Of a stretch of DNA of 60,255 nt, positions 42,414-50,200 are shown piece by piece; within the stretch, counting starts at the first letter, position 1, and every line of letters begins with the position of its first letter. The notes beneath the pieces are model-generated. The model saw only the letters and a list, made by a program, of their open reading frames with translations. It searched no databases and was not told the origin of the DNA. This DNA comes from an uncultured bacterium. GTDB taxonomy: Bacteria; Verrucomicrobiota; Kiritimatiellia; RFP12; UBA1067. A program made the position numbers and the translations under genes. The stretch spans positions 1 through 60,255 of the forward strand of contig CACWVU010000011.1 in the NCBI GenBank assembly GCA_902764415.1, written 5' to 3'.

Positions 42414-43670
42414 ATGACGTTCCTCGCCCTGGCAGTCCTGGTCGTCCTCTCCGCGTTCTTCTCGAGCGCGGAGACGGTGCTCTTCTCGCTCACCGGCTCG
42501 CAGCGCGCGCGCATCCGCGCGCGCAGCCCGAAGGCGGACGCGCGCATCGCCCGCTGTCTGGCCGACAAGGCGGTGCTCTTCTCGACCCTGCTCGTCGGCA
42601 ACACCTTCGTCAACTTCGCCATCGCCACCATCGGCTACCGGCTCTTCGCGGGCTGGATTCCCGGCGGCGGCTGGCTGGCGGTGCCGGCGATGACCGTCTT
42701 TCTGCTCGTCTTCGGCGAAATCACCCCAAAGCGCCTGGCGCTCAAGTTCACCGAGGAGATCGCCCCCGCCTACGCGCGCCTGCTCTGGTTCTGGCGCTCG
42801 ATCCTCTTCCCGTTCAACGCGGCGCTGAGGGCGTCCTCGCGCGCCTTCGCCCCAGCGCTCGCGCGCGAGCGCCGCGCGCTCTCCGACGCGGAGCTCGTCT
42901 CGGTGATGGAGTCCGCCGCCGAGCGCGGCGAGGTCTCGGAGCGCGACGCCGAGATGGTGGAGGGTGTGCTCAGGCTTTCGGAGCTCTGCGCCAACGACGA
43001 GATGATTCCCCGCGTCGACATCGAGGGCTACGACACCGACCGCCCCGAGGCCGAGCGCGCCGCCGCGCTCAAGTCCGCCCGCCACCGCCACCTGCCCGTC
43101 TACCGGCGCACGCCTGACGCGGTCGAGGGCGTGATCGCCCGCGACACCGGCGAGATCGAGGACGCGCTCTTCGTGCCCGAGACGGTGACGCTCGACGACC
43201 TGCTCGTCACTTTCGCCAAGAGCCGCAAGCCGCTCGCGGTGGTGCTCGACGAATACGGCGGCACCGCGGGCATCATCACGCCGGACGACATCCTCGAGGT
43301 GATCTTCGGCCCCGGCGTCTTCGCCCGCCCCGACCAGGAGCCGCAGATCGTGAAGAAGGGGCCGAACGTCTGGGAGATCGACGCGCGCGCCTCGCTGGAC
43401 GAGGTCAACCGCGAGCTCGGCCTTGAGCTGGAGGCGGAGGACGCCGACCGCATCTCTGGCTGGGTGCAGTTCCACGCCGAGCGCCTGCCGCACGTTGGAC
43501 AGGAGATCGAGGCGGACGGCTGCCGCGCGACCGTCGTCCGCCGCCGCCGCCGCCGGGTGGAGGCGGTGCGGCTGGAGGTCCTCTCGCGTCCCGAGGCCGA
43601 CACCGACGAGGAGATCATCGCCGATACCGACGAGGAGGCCGCGCGCACCGAGGAGGAGGACGAGGAATGA
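42414..43670 (+). CDS. CNNM/CBS-domain membrane protein (CorC/HlyC-like divalent cation transporter family)
   Basis: 418 residues. The N-terminal CNNM (DUF21) domain of about 170 residues has the SSAETVLFSL and FGEITPKRLALKF hallmarks. Two CBS repeats follow at about 195-310 (MIPRVDIEGYD, then PLAVVLDEYGGTAGIITPDDILEVIFG) and a CorC_HlyC domain at about 325-390. An acidic tail ends the protein. Family members handle Mg or Co efflux or sensing. It overlaps the next CNNM-only gene by 4 nt. Confidence 0.9.
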   Translation: MTFLALAVLVVLSAFFSSAETVLFSLTGSQRARIRARSPKADARIARCLADKAVLFSTLLVGNTFVNFAIATIGYRLFAGWIPGGGWLAVPAMTVFLLVFGEITPKRLALKFTEEIAPAYARLLWFWRSILFPFNAALRASSRAFAPALARERRALSDAELVSVMESAAERGEVSERDAEMVEGVLRLSELCANDEMIPRVDIEGYDTDRPEAERAAALKSARHRHLPVYRRTPDAVEGVIARDTGEIEDALFVPETVTLDDLLVTFAKSRKPLAVVLDEYGGTAGIITPDDILEVIFGPGVFARPDQEPQIVKKGPNVWEIDARASLDEVNRELGLELEAEDADRISGWVQFHAERLPHVGQEIEADGCRATVVRRRRRRVEAVRLEVLSRPEADTDEEIIADTDEEAARTEEEDEE

Positions 43671-44302
43671 TCGAGATCCTTCTTTTCCTGGCGGCCGTCG
43701 CCGCGCTCGCCGGCGCCGCGTTCTGCGCGGGCGCGGAGACCGGGTTCCTTTCGGTGAGCCGCGAGCGCGTGCTGCATCTCTCGCGCGAGGGCGGCGTCAA
43801 GGCGGCCAAGGTGCAGAAGGCGCTTGCGGACATGGCGCGCACCACCACCACGCTGCTCATCGGCAACAACCTCGCCTCGGTGGGCTACTCCTCGGCGTTT
43901 GCCGCGCTTTCGGCGCGGATCTCGGGCTCGAACGCCACCGCGAGCGCGATCCTCGGCTTCGCGGGCGCGTTCATGCTCCTCTACTGCGCCGAGTTCATGC
44001 CCAAGCTGCTCTTCGCCGCGCGCCCCTTGAGGCGCATCCTCGCCGTCGCCGGCGCCTACGAGACGCTTGCCGCCGCGCTGAAGCCGGCCGTGTCGCTCGC
44101 GATGCGCTTCACCGACCTCTTCATGCCGCGCCGCGACGAGAAGTACAAGCTCACCTCGGCCGACCTCCTGAGGATCCTCCAGGACCGCAAGGACGGCGTG
44201 TGCCTCACCGACTTCGAGTCCGCGCTCATCACCCGCATCTTCGTCCTCCGCGCGAAGGGCCGCCCGATTACCCGCGAGGCCGTGCTCGACGCCCTCGCCT
44301 GA
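43667..44302 (+). CDS. CNNM-domain-only membrane protein
   Basis: 211 residues with the CNNM transmembrane domain (FCAGAETGFLSVSRERVLHLS, then YCAEFMPKLLFAARPLRRI) but no CBS or CorC domain; only about 40 residues follow the membrane part. It is coupled by a 4-nt overlap to the full-length paralogue, which suggests a heterodimer in which only one chain carries the regulatory domains. Confidence 0.85.
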   Translation: MIEILLFLAAVAALAGAAFCAGAETGFLSVSRERVLHLSREGGVKAAKVQKALADMARTTTTLLIGNNLASVGYSSAFAALSARISGSNATASAILGFAGAFMLLYCAEFMPKLLFAARPLRRILAVAGAYETLAAALKPAVSLAMRFTDLFMPRRDEKYKLTSADLLRILQDRKDGVCLTDFESALITRIFVLRAKGRPITREAVLDALA

Positions 44303-44308
44303 CTGCTG

Positions 44309-44318
44309 CCACGAACCA
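44309..44318 (+). repeat. Short heptamer remnant (CCACGAACCA)
   Basis: One and a half CCACGAA units lie shortly after the CNNM gene, 70 nt before the ribBA promoter. This is the shortest of the six heptamer sites. Confidence 0.5.
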
Positions 44319-44331
44319 CCCGCCTACGTCA

Positions 44332-44357
44332 TCCGCCTACGCCGAGGCTACGGCGGA
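44332..44357 (+). repeat. REP-like palindrome upstream of ribBA
   Basis: TCCGCC (44332-44337) and GGCGGA (44352-44357) flank an inner GCCGAGGC mini-dyad. The element reads SAYAEATADK in one frame; I recall such peptides recurring in spurious ORFs of many genomes. It lies between the CNNM stop and the ribBA promoter. Confidence 0.5.
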
Positions 44358-44380
44358 CAAGAGGATACGGAGGGCAGGCG

Positions 44381-44401
44381 AATATGGTATAATACGCGGC
44401 A
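44381..44401 (+). promoter_or_regulatory. Leaderless extended -10 promoter of ribBA
   Basis: AATATGGTATAATACGCGG with TATAAT at 44388-44393, 8 nt before the ATG at 44402. Because there is no leader, an FMN riboswitch, common before riboflavin genes, cannot act here. Confidence 0.77.
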
Positions 44402-45598
44402 ATGAACAGCGAATTTGACACGATCGACGACTGCCTCGCCGCCCTCAGGGCCGGCGAGATCGTGGTCGTCACCGACGACGCCGACCGCGAGAACGAGGGC
44501 GACTGCATCTGCGCCGCCGAGTTCGCCACCACCGAGAACGTCAACTTCATGGCCTCGCACGCGAAGGGGCTGATCTGCATGCCGATGAGCGCGGCGCTCT
44601 GCCGCAGCCTCGACCTGCCGCAGATGGTGGCGGAGAACACCGACAACCACTCGACCGCCTTCACCGTATCCATCGACTCCGTCCGCACCACCACCGGCAT
44701 CTCCGCCGAGGAGCGCGGAGAAACCGCGCGCGCGGCGGTGCGCGAGGGCGCGAAGCCGGGCGACTTCCGCCGTCCCGGCCACATGTTCCCGCTCGAGGCG
44801 CGCGCGGGCGGGGTGCTCCGCCGCGCCGGGCACACCGAGGCGACGGTCGACCTCTGCCGGCTCGCCGGGCTCCGCGAGGCCGGGCTCTGCTGCGAGATCA
44901 TGAAGGACGACGGCACTATGGCGCGGCTGGACGACGTCGCCGCGTTCGCGAAGCGCCACGGGCTGAAGATGACGACGATCGCCGACCTGATCGCCTACCG
45001 CCGGCGGGTCGAGAAGCTGGTGGAGAAGGTTGAGGAGGTGGACCTTCCCACCGCGCACGGGCACTTCCGGCTCAGCATGTACAAGAGCCGCGTCACCGGG
45101 CTCGAGCACCTCGCGCTGGTCAAGGGCAAGGTCGACGACGGCGAGCCGGTGCTGGTGCGCGTCCATTCCGAGTGCTTCACCGGCGACGTGTTTGGCTCCG
45201 AGCGCTGCGACTGCGGCCCGCAGCTGCACGCGGCGATGGAGGCGGTGGAGCGCGAGGGGCGCGGGGCAGTCCTCTACATGCGCCAGGAGGGGCGCGGCAT
45301 CGGCCTCGAGCAGAAGCTGCACGCCTACCATCTGCAGGAGAAGGGGATGGACACCGTCGAGGCGAACGTGGCGCTCGGCTTCGCGCCGGACCTCCGCGAC
45401 TACGGCGAGGGCGCGCAGATCCTGGCCGACCTCGGCATCCGCAGGGTGAGGCTGCTTACCAACAACCCGTGCAAGGTGAAGGGGCTGGACGGCTACGGCA
45501 TCGAGATCGCCGAGCGCGTGCCGATCGTGATTCCGCCGAACGCCCACGACCGCCGCTACATGGAGACCAAGCGCACCAAGATGGGCCACATTCTGTAG
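44402..45598 (+). CDS. ribBA: Bifunctional 3,4-dihydroxy-2-butanone-4-phosphate synthase / GTP cyclohydrolase II
   Basis: Supplies both precursors of riboflavin. The RibB half (about 1-200) has VVVTDDADRENEGD, HAKGLICMP, TAFTVSIDS and RRPGHMFPLEAR...RRAGHTEA. The RibA half has VRVHSECFTGDVFGSERCDCGPQL (zinc-binding Cys), RQEGRGIGLEQKLHAY and LLTNNPCKVKGLDGYGI. 398 residues, complete. It is monocistronic with its own promoter. Confidence 0.96.
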   Translation: MNSEFDTIDDCLAALRAGEIVVVTDDADRENEGDCICAAEFATTENVNFMASHAKGLICMPMSAALCRSLDLPQMVAENTDNHSTAFTVSIDSVRTTTGISAEERGETARAAVREGAKPGDFRRPGHMFPLEARAGGVLRRAGHTEATVDLCRLAGLREAGLCCEIMKDDGTMARLDDVAAFAKRHGLKMTTIADLIAYRRRVEKLVEKVEEVDLPTAHGHFRLSMYKSRVTGLEHLALVKGKVDDGEPVLVRVHSECFTGDVFGSERCDCGPQLHAAMEAVEREGRGAVLYMRQEGRGIGLEQKLHAYHLQEKGMDTVEANVALGFAPDLRDYGEGAQILADLGIRRVRLLTNNPCKVKGLDGYGIEIAERVPIVIPPNAHDRRYMETKRTKMGHIL

Positions 45599-45606
45599 CC
45601 GTCCAC

Positions 45607-45634
45607 CCACGAACCACGAACCACGAACCACGAA
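45607..45634 (+). repeat. CCACGAA heptamer array, four perfect units
   Basis: Four identical CCACGAA units follow the ribBA stop. The rpsP promoter core lies 47 nt downstream, farther than at the other arrays. Confidence 0.85.
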
Positions 45635-45674
45635 ACTCTCGTTTACGTTCTCACCACTTGCGCGGATGGGGGCG

Positions 45675-45694
45675 ATTATGGTATACTACGCGCC
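45675..45694 (+). promoter_or_regulatory. Extended -10 promoter of rpsP-rplS
   Basis: ATTATGGTATACTACGCGCC with TATACT at 45682-45687. A leader of about 33 nt follows, with GGAG at 45711-45714 before the ATG at 45727, so this ribosomal operon is not leaderless. Confidence 0.75.
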
Positions 45695-45726
45695 AATTCA
45701 TTCACCGACAGGAGACTAAAGACAGT

Positions 45727-46023
45727 ATGGTAAAGATCAGAATGCGTCGCACCGGGTGCACCAACCACGCGACCTACCGCATCGTCGCGGCGGACGTGCG
45801 CTCGCCTCGCGACGGCAAGTTCCTCGAGATCCTCGGGTCCTACGACACCCAGGTCAAGGAGAACAACTTCAAGCTCGACCTCGCGCGCGTCGACTACTGG
45901 CTCTCGAAGGGCGCCAAGCCCTCGACCACGGTCGCCTCGCTGATCCGCCGCGCCCGCAACCCCGAGCTCAAGCCGCACCACGCCGCCAAGGCCAAGAAGC
46001 CGGCGGAGAAGAAGGAGGCATAA
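45727..46023 (+). CDS. rpsP: 30S ribosomal protein S16
   Basis: 98 residues; MVKIRMRRTGCTNHATYRIVAADVRSPRDG and FLEILGSYDTQ are standard S16. The C-terminal tail is Lys/Ala-rich and slightly extended. It is followed after 3 nt by rplS. In many bacteria rimM and trmD lie between these two genes; here both are absent. Confidence 0.96.
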   Translation: MVKIRMRRTGCTNHATYRIVAADVRSPRDGKFLEILGSYDTQVKENNFKLDLARVDYWLSKGAKPSTTVASLIRRARNPELKPHHAAKAKKPAEKKEA

Positions 46024-46026
46024 GCC

Positions 46027-46395
46027 ATGGGCATCAAGCTTATCGACAAGATCAACGCCGAGCAGGCGGCCGTCATCAAGGAGCGCAACTACCCCGCGTT
46101 CCGCGCCGGCGACATCGTCCGCGTCTCGATCAAGATCAAGGAAGGCGACAAGTTCCGCATCCAGGACTTCGAGGGCAAGGTGCTGGCGGTCGACAACGGC
46201 CGCGGCAACGCGTCCGGCAACTTCACCGTCTCGCGCGACAGCTACGGCGTCCGGGTGGAGAAGCTCTTCCCCTTCGCCAGCCCCTGGATCCAGGCGATCA
46301 AGGTGGTCAAGAAGGGCACCGCGCGCCGCGCCAAGCTCTACACCGAGCGCACGTTCTGCTCGCACAAGGCGGTGCGCAAGCTCGTCAAGAAATAA
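46027..46395 (+). CDS. rplS: 50S ribosomal protein L19
   Basis: 122 residues. FRAGDIVRVSIKIKEGDKFRIQDFEGKVLA and the basic end ARRAKLYTER match L19. A good rho-independent terminator lies about 30 nt past the stop, making rpsP-rplS a two-gene unit. Confidence 0.96.
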   Translation: MGIKLIDKINAEQAAVIKERNYPAFRAGDIVRVSIKIKEGDKFRIQDFEGKVLAVDNGRGNASGNFTVSRDSYGVRVEKLFPFASPWIQAIKVVKKGTARRAKLYTERTFCSHKAVRKLVKK

Positions 46396-46427
46396 TGCCG
46401 GGCGACGTCGGCGAATGAACGTGGAGG

Positions 46428-46456
46428 GGCGTCGCGGGCTGTCCGCGGCGCCTTTT
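46428..46456 (+). terminator. Rho-independent terminator after rplS
   Basis: A 10-bp stem (46428-46437 with 46443-46452, one G-U pair), a GCTGT loop and TTTT (46453-46456). GC-rich and well placed between rplS and dapB. Confidence 0.75.
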
Positions 46457-46479
46457 CGCCGCAATCAGGGAGGAGATTC

Positions 46480-47208
46480 ATGAAAATCGCGATTCAGGGC
46501 GCCGCCGGGCGCATGGGGAGGATGCTGGACACGCTCGCCGCCGGCTTCGGGCTGGAGGTGGTCTCGCGCGTCGATGTGGCCGATGGCTACGATCGCGGCT
46601 GGGCGGAGGGGGTGGAGGGCGTAGTCGACTTCTCCCACCACTCCGCGCTTCCCGCGGCGATCGCCGAGGCCGTGCGCCGCGGCATTCCGTACGTGATCGG
46701 CACAACCGGTCTGGACGAGTCCGAGCAGGCGGCGGTGGCGGCGGCGGCGGAGTCGATTCCCGTCGTCCAGAGCGGCAACTACTCGCTGGGCGTCAACCTG
46801 CTCGTCGAGCTGGTGCGCCGGGCCGCGGCGGCGCTGGGGCCGGAGTACGACATCGAAATCGCCGAGATGCACCACCGCCACAAGAAGGACGCGCCTTCGG
46901 GGACGGCGCTGATGCTCGCGAAGGCAGCGGCCGATGGCCGCGGACGCGCGGCGGACGGCTTCGTCTACGGTCGCCGCGGCGACGTCGGGGAGCGTCCCGA
47001 GGGCGAGATTGCCATCCACGCGCTGCGCGGCGGATCGGTGGTGGGCGACCATACGGTGATGTTCGCCGGCGAACTTGAACGGGTGGAGCTCGTCCACCGC
47101 GCCCAGAGCCGCGAGGCGTTCGCCGCCGGGGCGCTCAAGGCGCTCGTGTGGGCGAAGGGACGCGGCCCCGGGCTCTACTCGATGCGCGACGTCCTCGGCC
47201 TCGCCTGA
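46480..47208 (+). CDS. dapB: 4-hydroxy-tetrahydrodipicolinate reductase
   Basis: NAD(P)H-dependent reductase of the lysine/DAP pathway, 242 residues. The nucleotide-binding loop is IAIQGAAGRMGRML (about 3-16), followed by VVDFSHHSAL, IGTTGLDESE, the catalytic EMHHRHKKDAPSGTA (His pair and Lys) and the C-terminal RGGSVVGDHTVMFAGE. GGGAGGAG precedes the ATG. It lies just past the rplS terminator; no separate promoter of the TGGTATAAT type is visible. Confidence 0.95.
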   Translation: MKIAIQGAAGRMGRMLDTLAAGFGLEVVSRVDVADGYDRGWAEGVEGVVDFSHHSALPAAIAEAVRRGIPYVIGTTGLDESEQAAVAAAAESIPVVQSGNYSLGVNLLVELVRRAAAALGPEYDIEIAEMHHRHKKDAPSGTALMLAKAAADGRGRAADGFVYGRRGDVGERPEGEIAIHALRGGSVVGDHTVMFAGELERVELVHRAQSREAFAAGALKALVWAKGRGPGLYSMRDVLGLA

Positions 47209-47242
47209 GCCGCTCCGGAGCGCCCATAAAATTCCCTTATAA

Positions 47243-47256
47243 CCACGAGCCACGAG
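47243..47256 (+). repeat. Two CCACGAG heptamer units
   Basis: Two tandem CCACGAG units lie between dapB and the RHS gene, about 30 nt before the promoter core. Confidence 0.6.
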
Positions 47257-47278
47257 CCCGCTTGCCGACTGCAGGTAC

Positions 47279-47298
47279 AATATGGTATAATACGCGGC
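47279..47298 (+). promoter_or_regulatory. Leaderless extended -10 promoter of the RHS gene
   Basis: AATATGGTATAATACGCGGC with TATAAT at 47286-47291, 7 nt before the ATG at 47299. The start codon is fixed by the signal peptide of the RHS protein. Confidence 0.77.
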
Positions 47299-50200
47299 AT
47301 GAAGACGAGAGTTGCCGTTTCCGTCGCCATTGCGTCCGTCATGGCGTTCCCCTCCGTCGCCGCCGAGCGCGTTGACTTCTCCAACCGCCCGCTTCTCGCG
47401 GGCCGCGCCTCGCTCACCGAGGTGGGCTACGTCGAACGCCGCAGTCTCGGCGTAGCGCGGCTCTCGCCCGAGCTTACGGTGCCGATAGAGCTCGTCTATG
47501 AGTCGTCGTCCGAGAAGACCGGCGCGTTCGGCTTCGCGTGGCGCTCCCCGCAGCTGGAGTCGTCCGCCGTCTGGGACAGGGACGGCATGCTCTGGACCTC
47601 GCCGTGGGGCGAGAAGGTGAAGTTCTTCCCGAAGAGTGAGAAGACGCCCAAGGACGCCGTGAAGATCGAGGTCGTCGAGGAGGCGAAGAAGGGCCGCGGC
47701 TACTTCGCGCCCTACTCCGGGTGGGAGGCGGACGTCTTGTCCGGGAAGCCCGAGACGGGCGGAAACTGGGTCGTCAGGGGAAGGAAGTCCCTTGTTGGCT
47801 GGGAGTTCGCCTACTCTTCTGGCCGCCTCGCGAAGATAACCGCGCCCTCCGGCCGCAGCGCGGACTTCTCCTACGACGCCGAGGGACGGTTGGTCTCCGT
47901 TTCGCATGGCGGCACTGCGTTCGTCTCCGTTTCCTATGATGGCGCTCTTGCGAAGTCCGTGACGATCGCGGGCATCACAACAACGCTTGCCTACGAGAGC
48001 CGCAAACTCGAGATCCTCCCGCGCACGAAGGACGGAAAGGTCGCGCATCCAGTCCGCCCTCAGCTCGTCTCGATGAAGCGCGGCTCTCTGGACTCCGTCG
48101 GTTTCGGCTACAGCGGCAACTACCTCTCTTCGATTTCGCAGGGCGCGATGCACGAGGAGATCGCCTTCGAGAAGTCTGGCCGCTCTGCGCGCATCGTCTC
48201 CGACCGCGACTTCGCCTACGCCTACGGCGAAGTCGTTTCGCTCCGAGACAAGATGAACCGCACTGCCTCGTACCGCTACGACGCGAAGAACGGCGTGTTC
48301 TCCATTTCCGACTTTTCTGGCCGCAAGGCGACGGTCTACTACTTCATGCGCTACGACGTCGCGTATCTCGGCAAGGTCAGGAAGATCGTCGACGGCGAGG
48401 GGAAGGACCTCGTCTCCTATCGCTACGACGCGAAGAGCGGAAACGTGACGCGCGTCCGCGACCGCTTCGGCAACGACCGCGACTTCGAGTACGACTCCGA
48501 CGGACGCCTCGCGAAGGCTTCGCGTCGCGCGCACGGCGAGCGCACGGTCGAGCCCGTCGCCTCGTTCGCCTACGGCAAGGGGCGCGAACCTGTCGCGGTT
48601 TCGCTCCTGAATGCGGACGGAACTTCTGCAGTCACGACGCGGATTTCCCGCGACAAGGCGGGCAATGTGACATCCGTGGACGACGGACGCGGCAAGGCGG
48701 AGGTCTCGTACAATAAGTCGGGCTTCCCGGTTTCCGTGAAAGACCCCCTCGGCAACGTGACGAAGATCCGCTACAACGCCTTCAACATCCCCGACAGCGT
48801 GACGGACGCAAACGGAATCGTGACGAAGTACGCATACAACGATGCCGGGCTCGTTACCCGCATGGAACGCCTCGACGGAAGCGAGACGCTAACGTCGCTT
48901 TCCGTAGCCTATGATGGTTCGGGACGTCCGGTTTCCTACACCGACCAAGACGGACTTTCCAAGTCCTTCAAGCGCGATGCGTTCGGCAAGGTGCTGAAGG
49001 AGAAGTTCCCCGACGGCTCGGAGTGCGCCTATTCCTACGATGCGCTTGGCCGCCGCACGTCGGTGATCGACGAGAACGGGCACGAGATCAAGTTCGGCTG
49101 GGGACGCTTCGGGCTATCCTCCCGCACGACCGCGGCGGGCCAGCTCACGGACTACGTCCGCGACGACTTGGGGCTCGTCAAGGAGGTCGTCTCCAGGTGG
49201 AACGGCAGCGAAGGCCGCCGCATCACGGGCGAGCGCGACGAGTTCGGCCGCCTCGTCCGCGCGGACTACGGGCACGGCGAGGTAGAGAAGTTCGCCTACG
49301 ACAAGTGGAACCGCCTCGCGAAGCACACGCGCGGGCAGATGGAGGAGACGTACAAGTACGACCACTTCGGCCGCCTTGTCGAGAAGCGCGAGAACGGCCT
49401 CACGACCACCTATGCCTACGACGCCTGGGGCAACCGTCTCTCGCGCGTCACGAAGAACCGCAGGGGCGAGGTCGTCTCGAAGGAGAACAGGAAGTATGAC
49501 CGCTTCGGACGCCTCGCCGAGACCGTTGCGGGCTTCGGCTCGAAGGTGATGTACGCCTACGACTCCAAAGGACGCCTCGCGCGTCAGGTTGTCGACGGCT
49601 CGCCGATCGAGTACGAGTACACGAAGTACGGTCAGCTCGCCGGCAAGTACCTTGGCGGCAAGCTCAATCCCGATGCATCGGTCATCTACGAGTATTCGAA
49701 GTCCGGCCAGATCGTCGCTCGCACGGCTAACGGCGTCCGCCAGACGTACGAGTACGACAGGAAGGGTCAGCTGCTTGCTGTGAAGGACTCGGACGGCAAC
49801 GCCGTCGAGCGCTACGCCTACGACAAGGCCGGTAACATGCTCAAGAAGACCGTGGGCGGCAAGACGACGACTTTCACCTTCGACGACGCCAACCAGCTCG
49901 TCTCGTCCACGACCGACGGCGTCACGACGCGCTACGCCTACGACGCGGCGGGTCGCATGGTCCGCGAAGGCAACAAGACCTACCGCTACGGCTACCTCGA
50001 CAAGGTGATGTCGGTCGCCGACGGCGACACGACCCGCACCTTCACGTATCACGCCGACGGACAGCTCGCGTCTGCAAACTACGGCGACGCTTCCGAATCG
50101 TTCGTCTGGGACGGCCTCGCGCTTATCCAGCGCGGCGACGAGCAGTTCGTCAACGAGCCGCACGTCGGAGGTGGCAATCCGGTCGCGTCGTCGAAGGGCA

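Noticed and set aside
44303..44401. FMN riboswitch before ribBA
   Set aside because: The promoter -10 lies 8 nt before the ATG, leaving no leader, and no RFN-like helices are seen.
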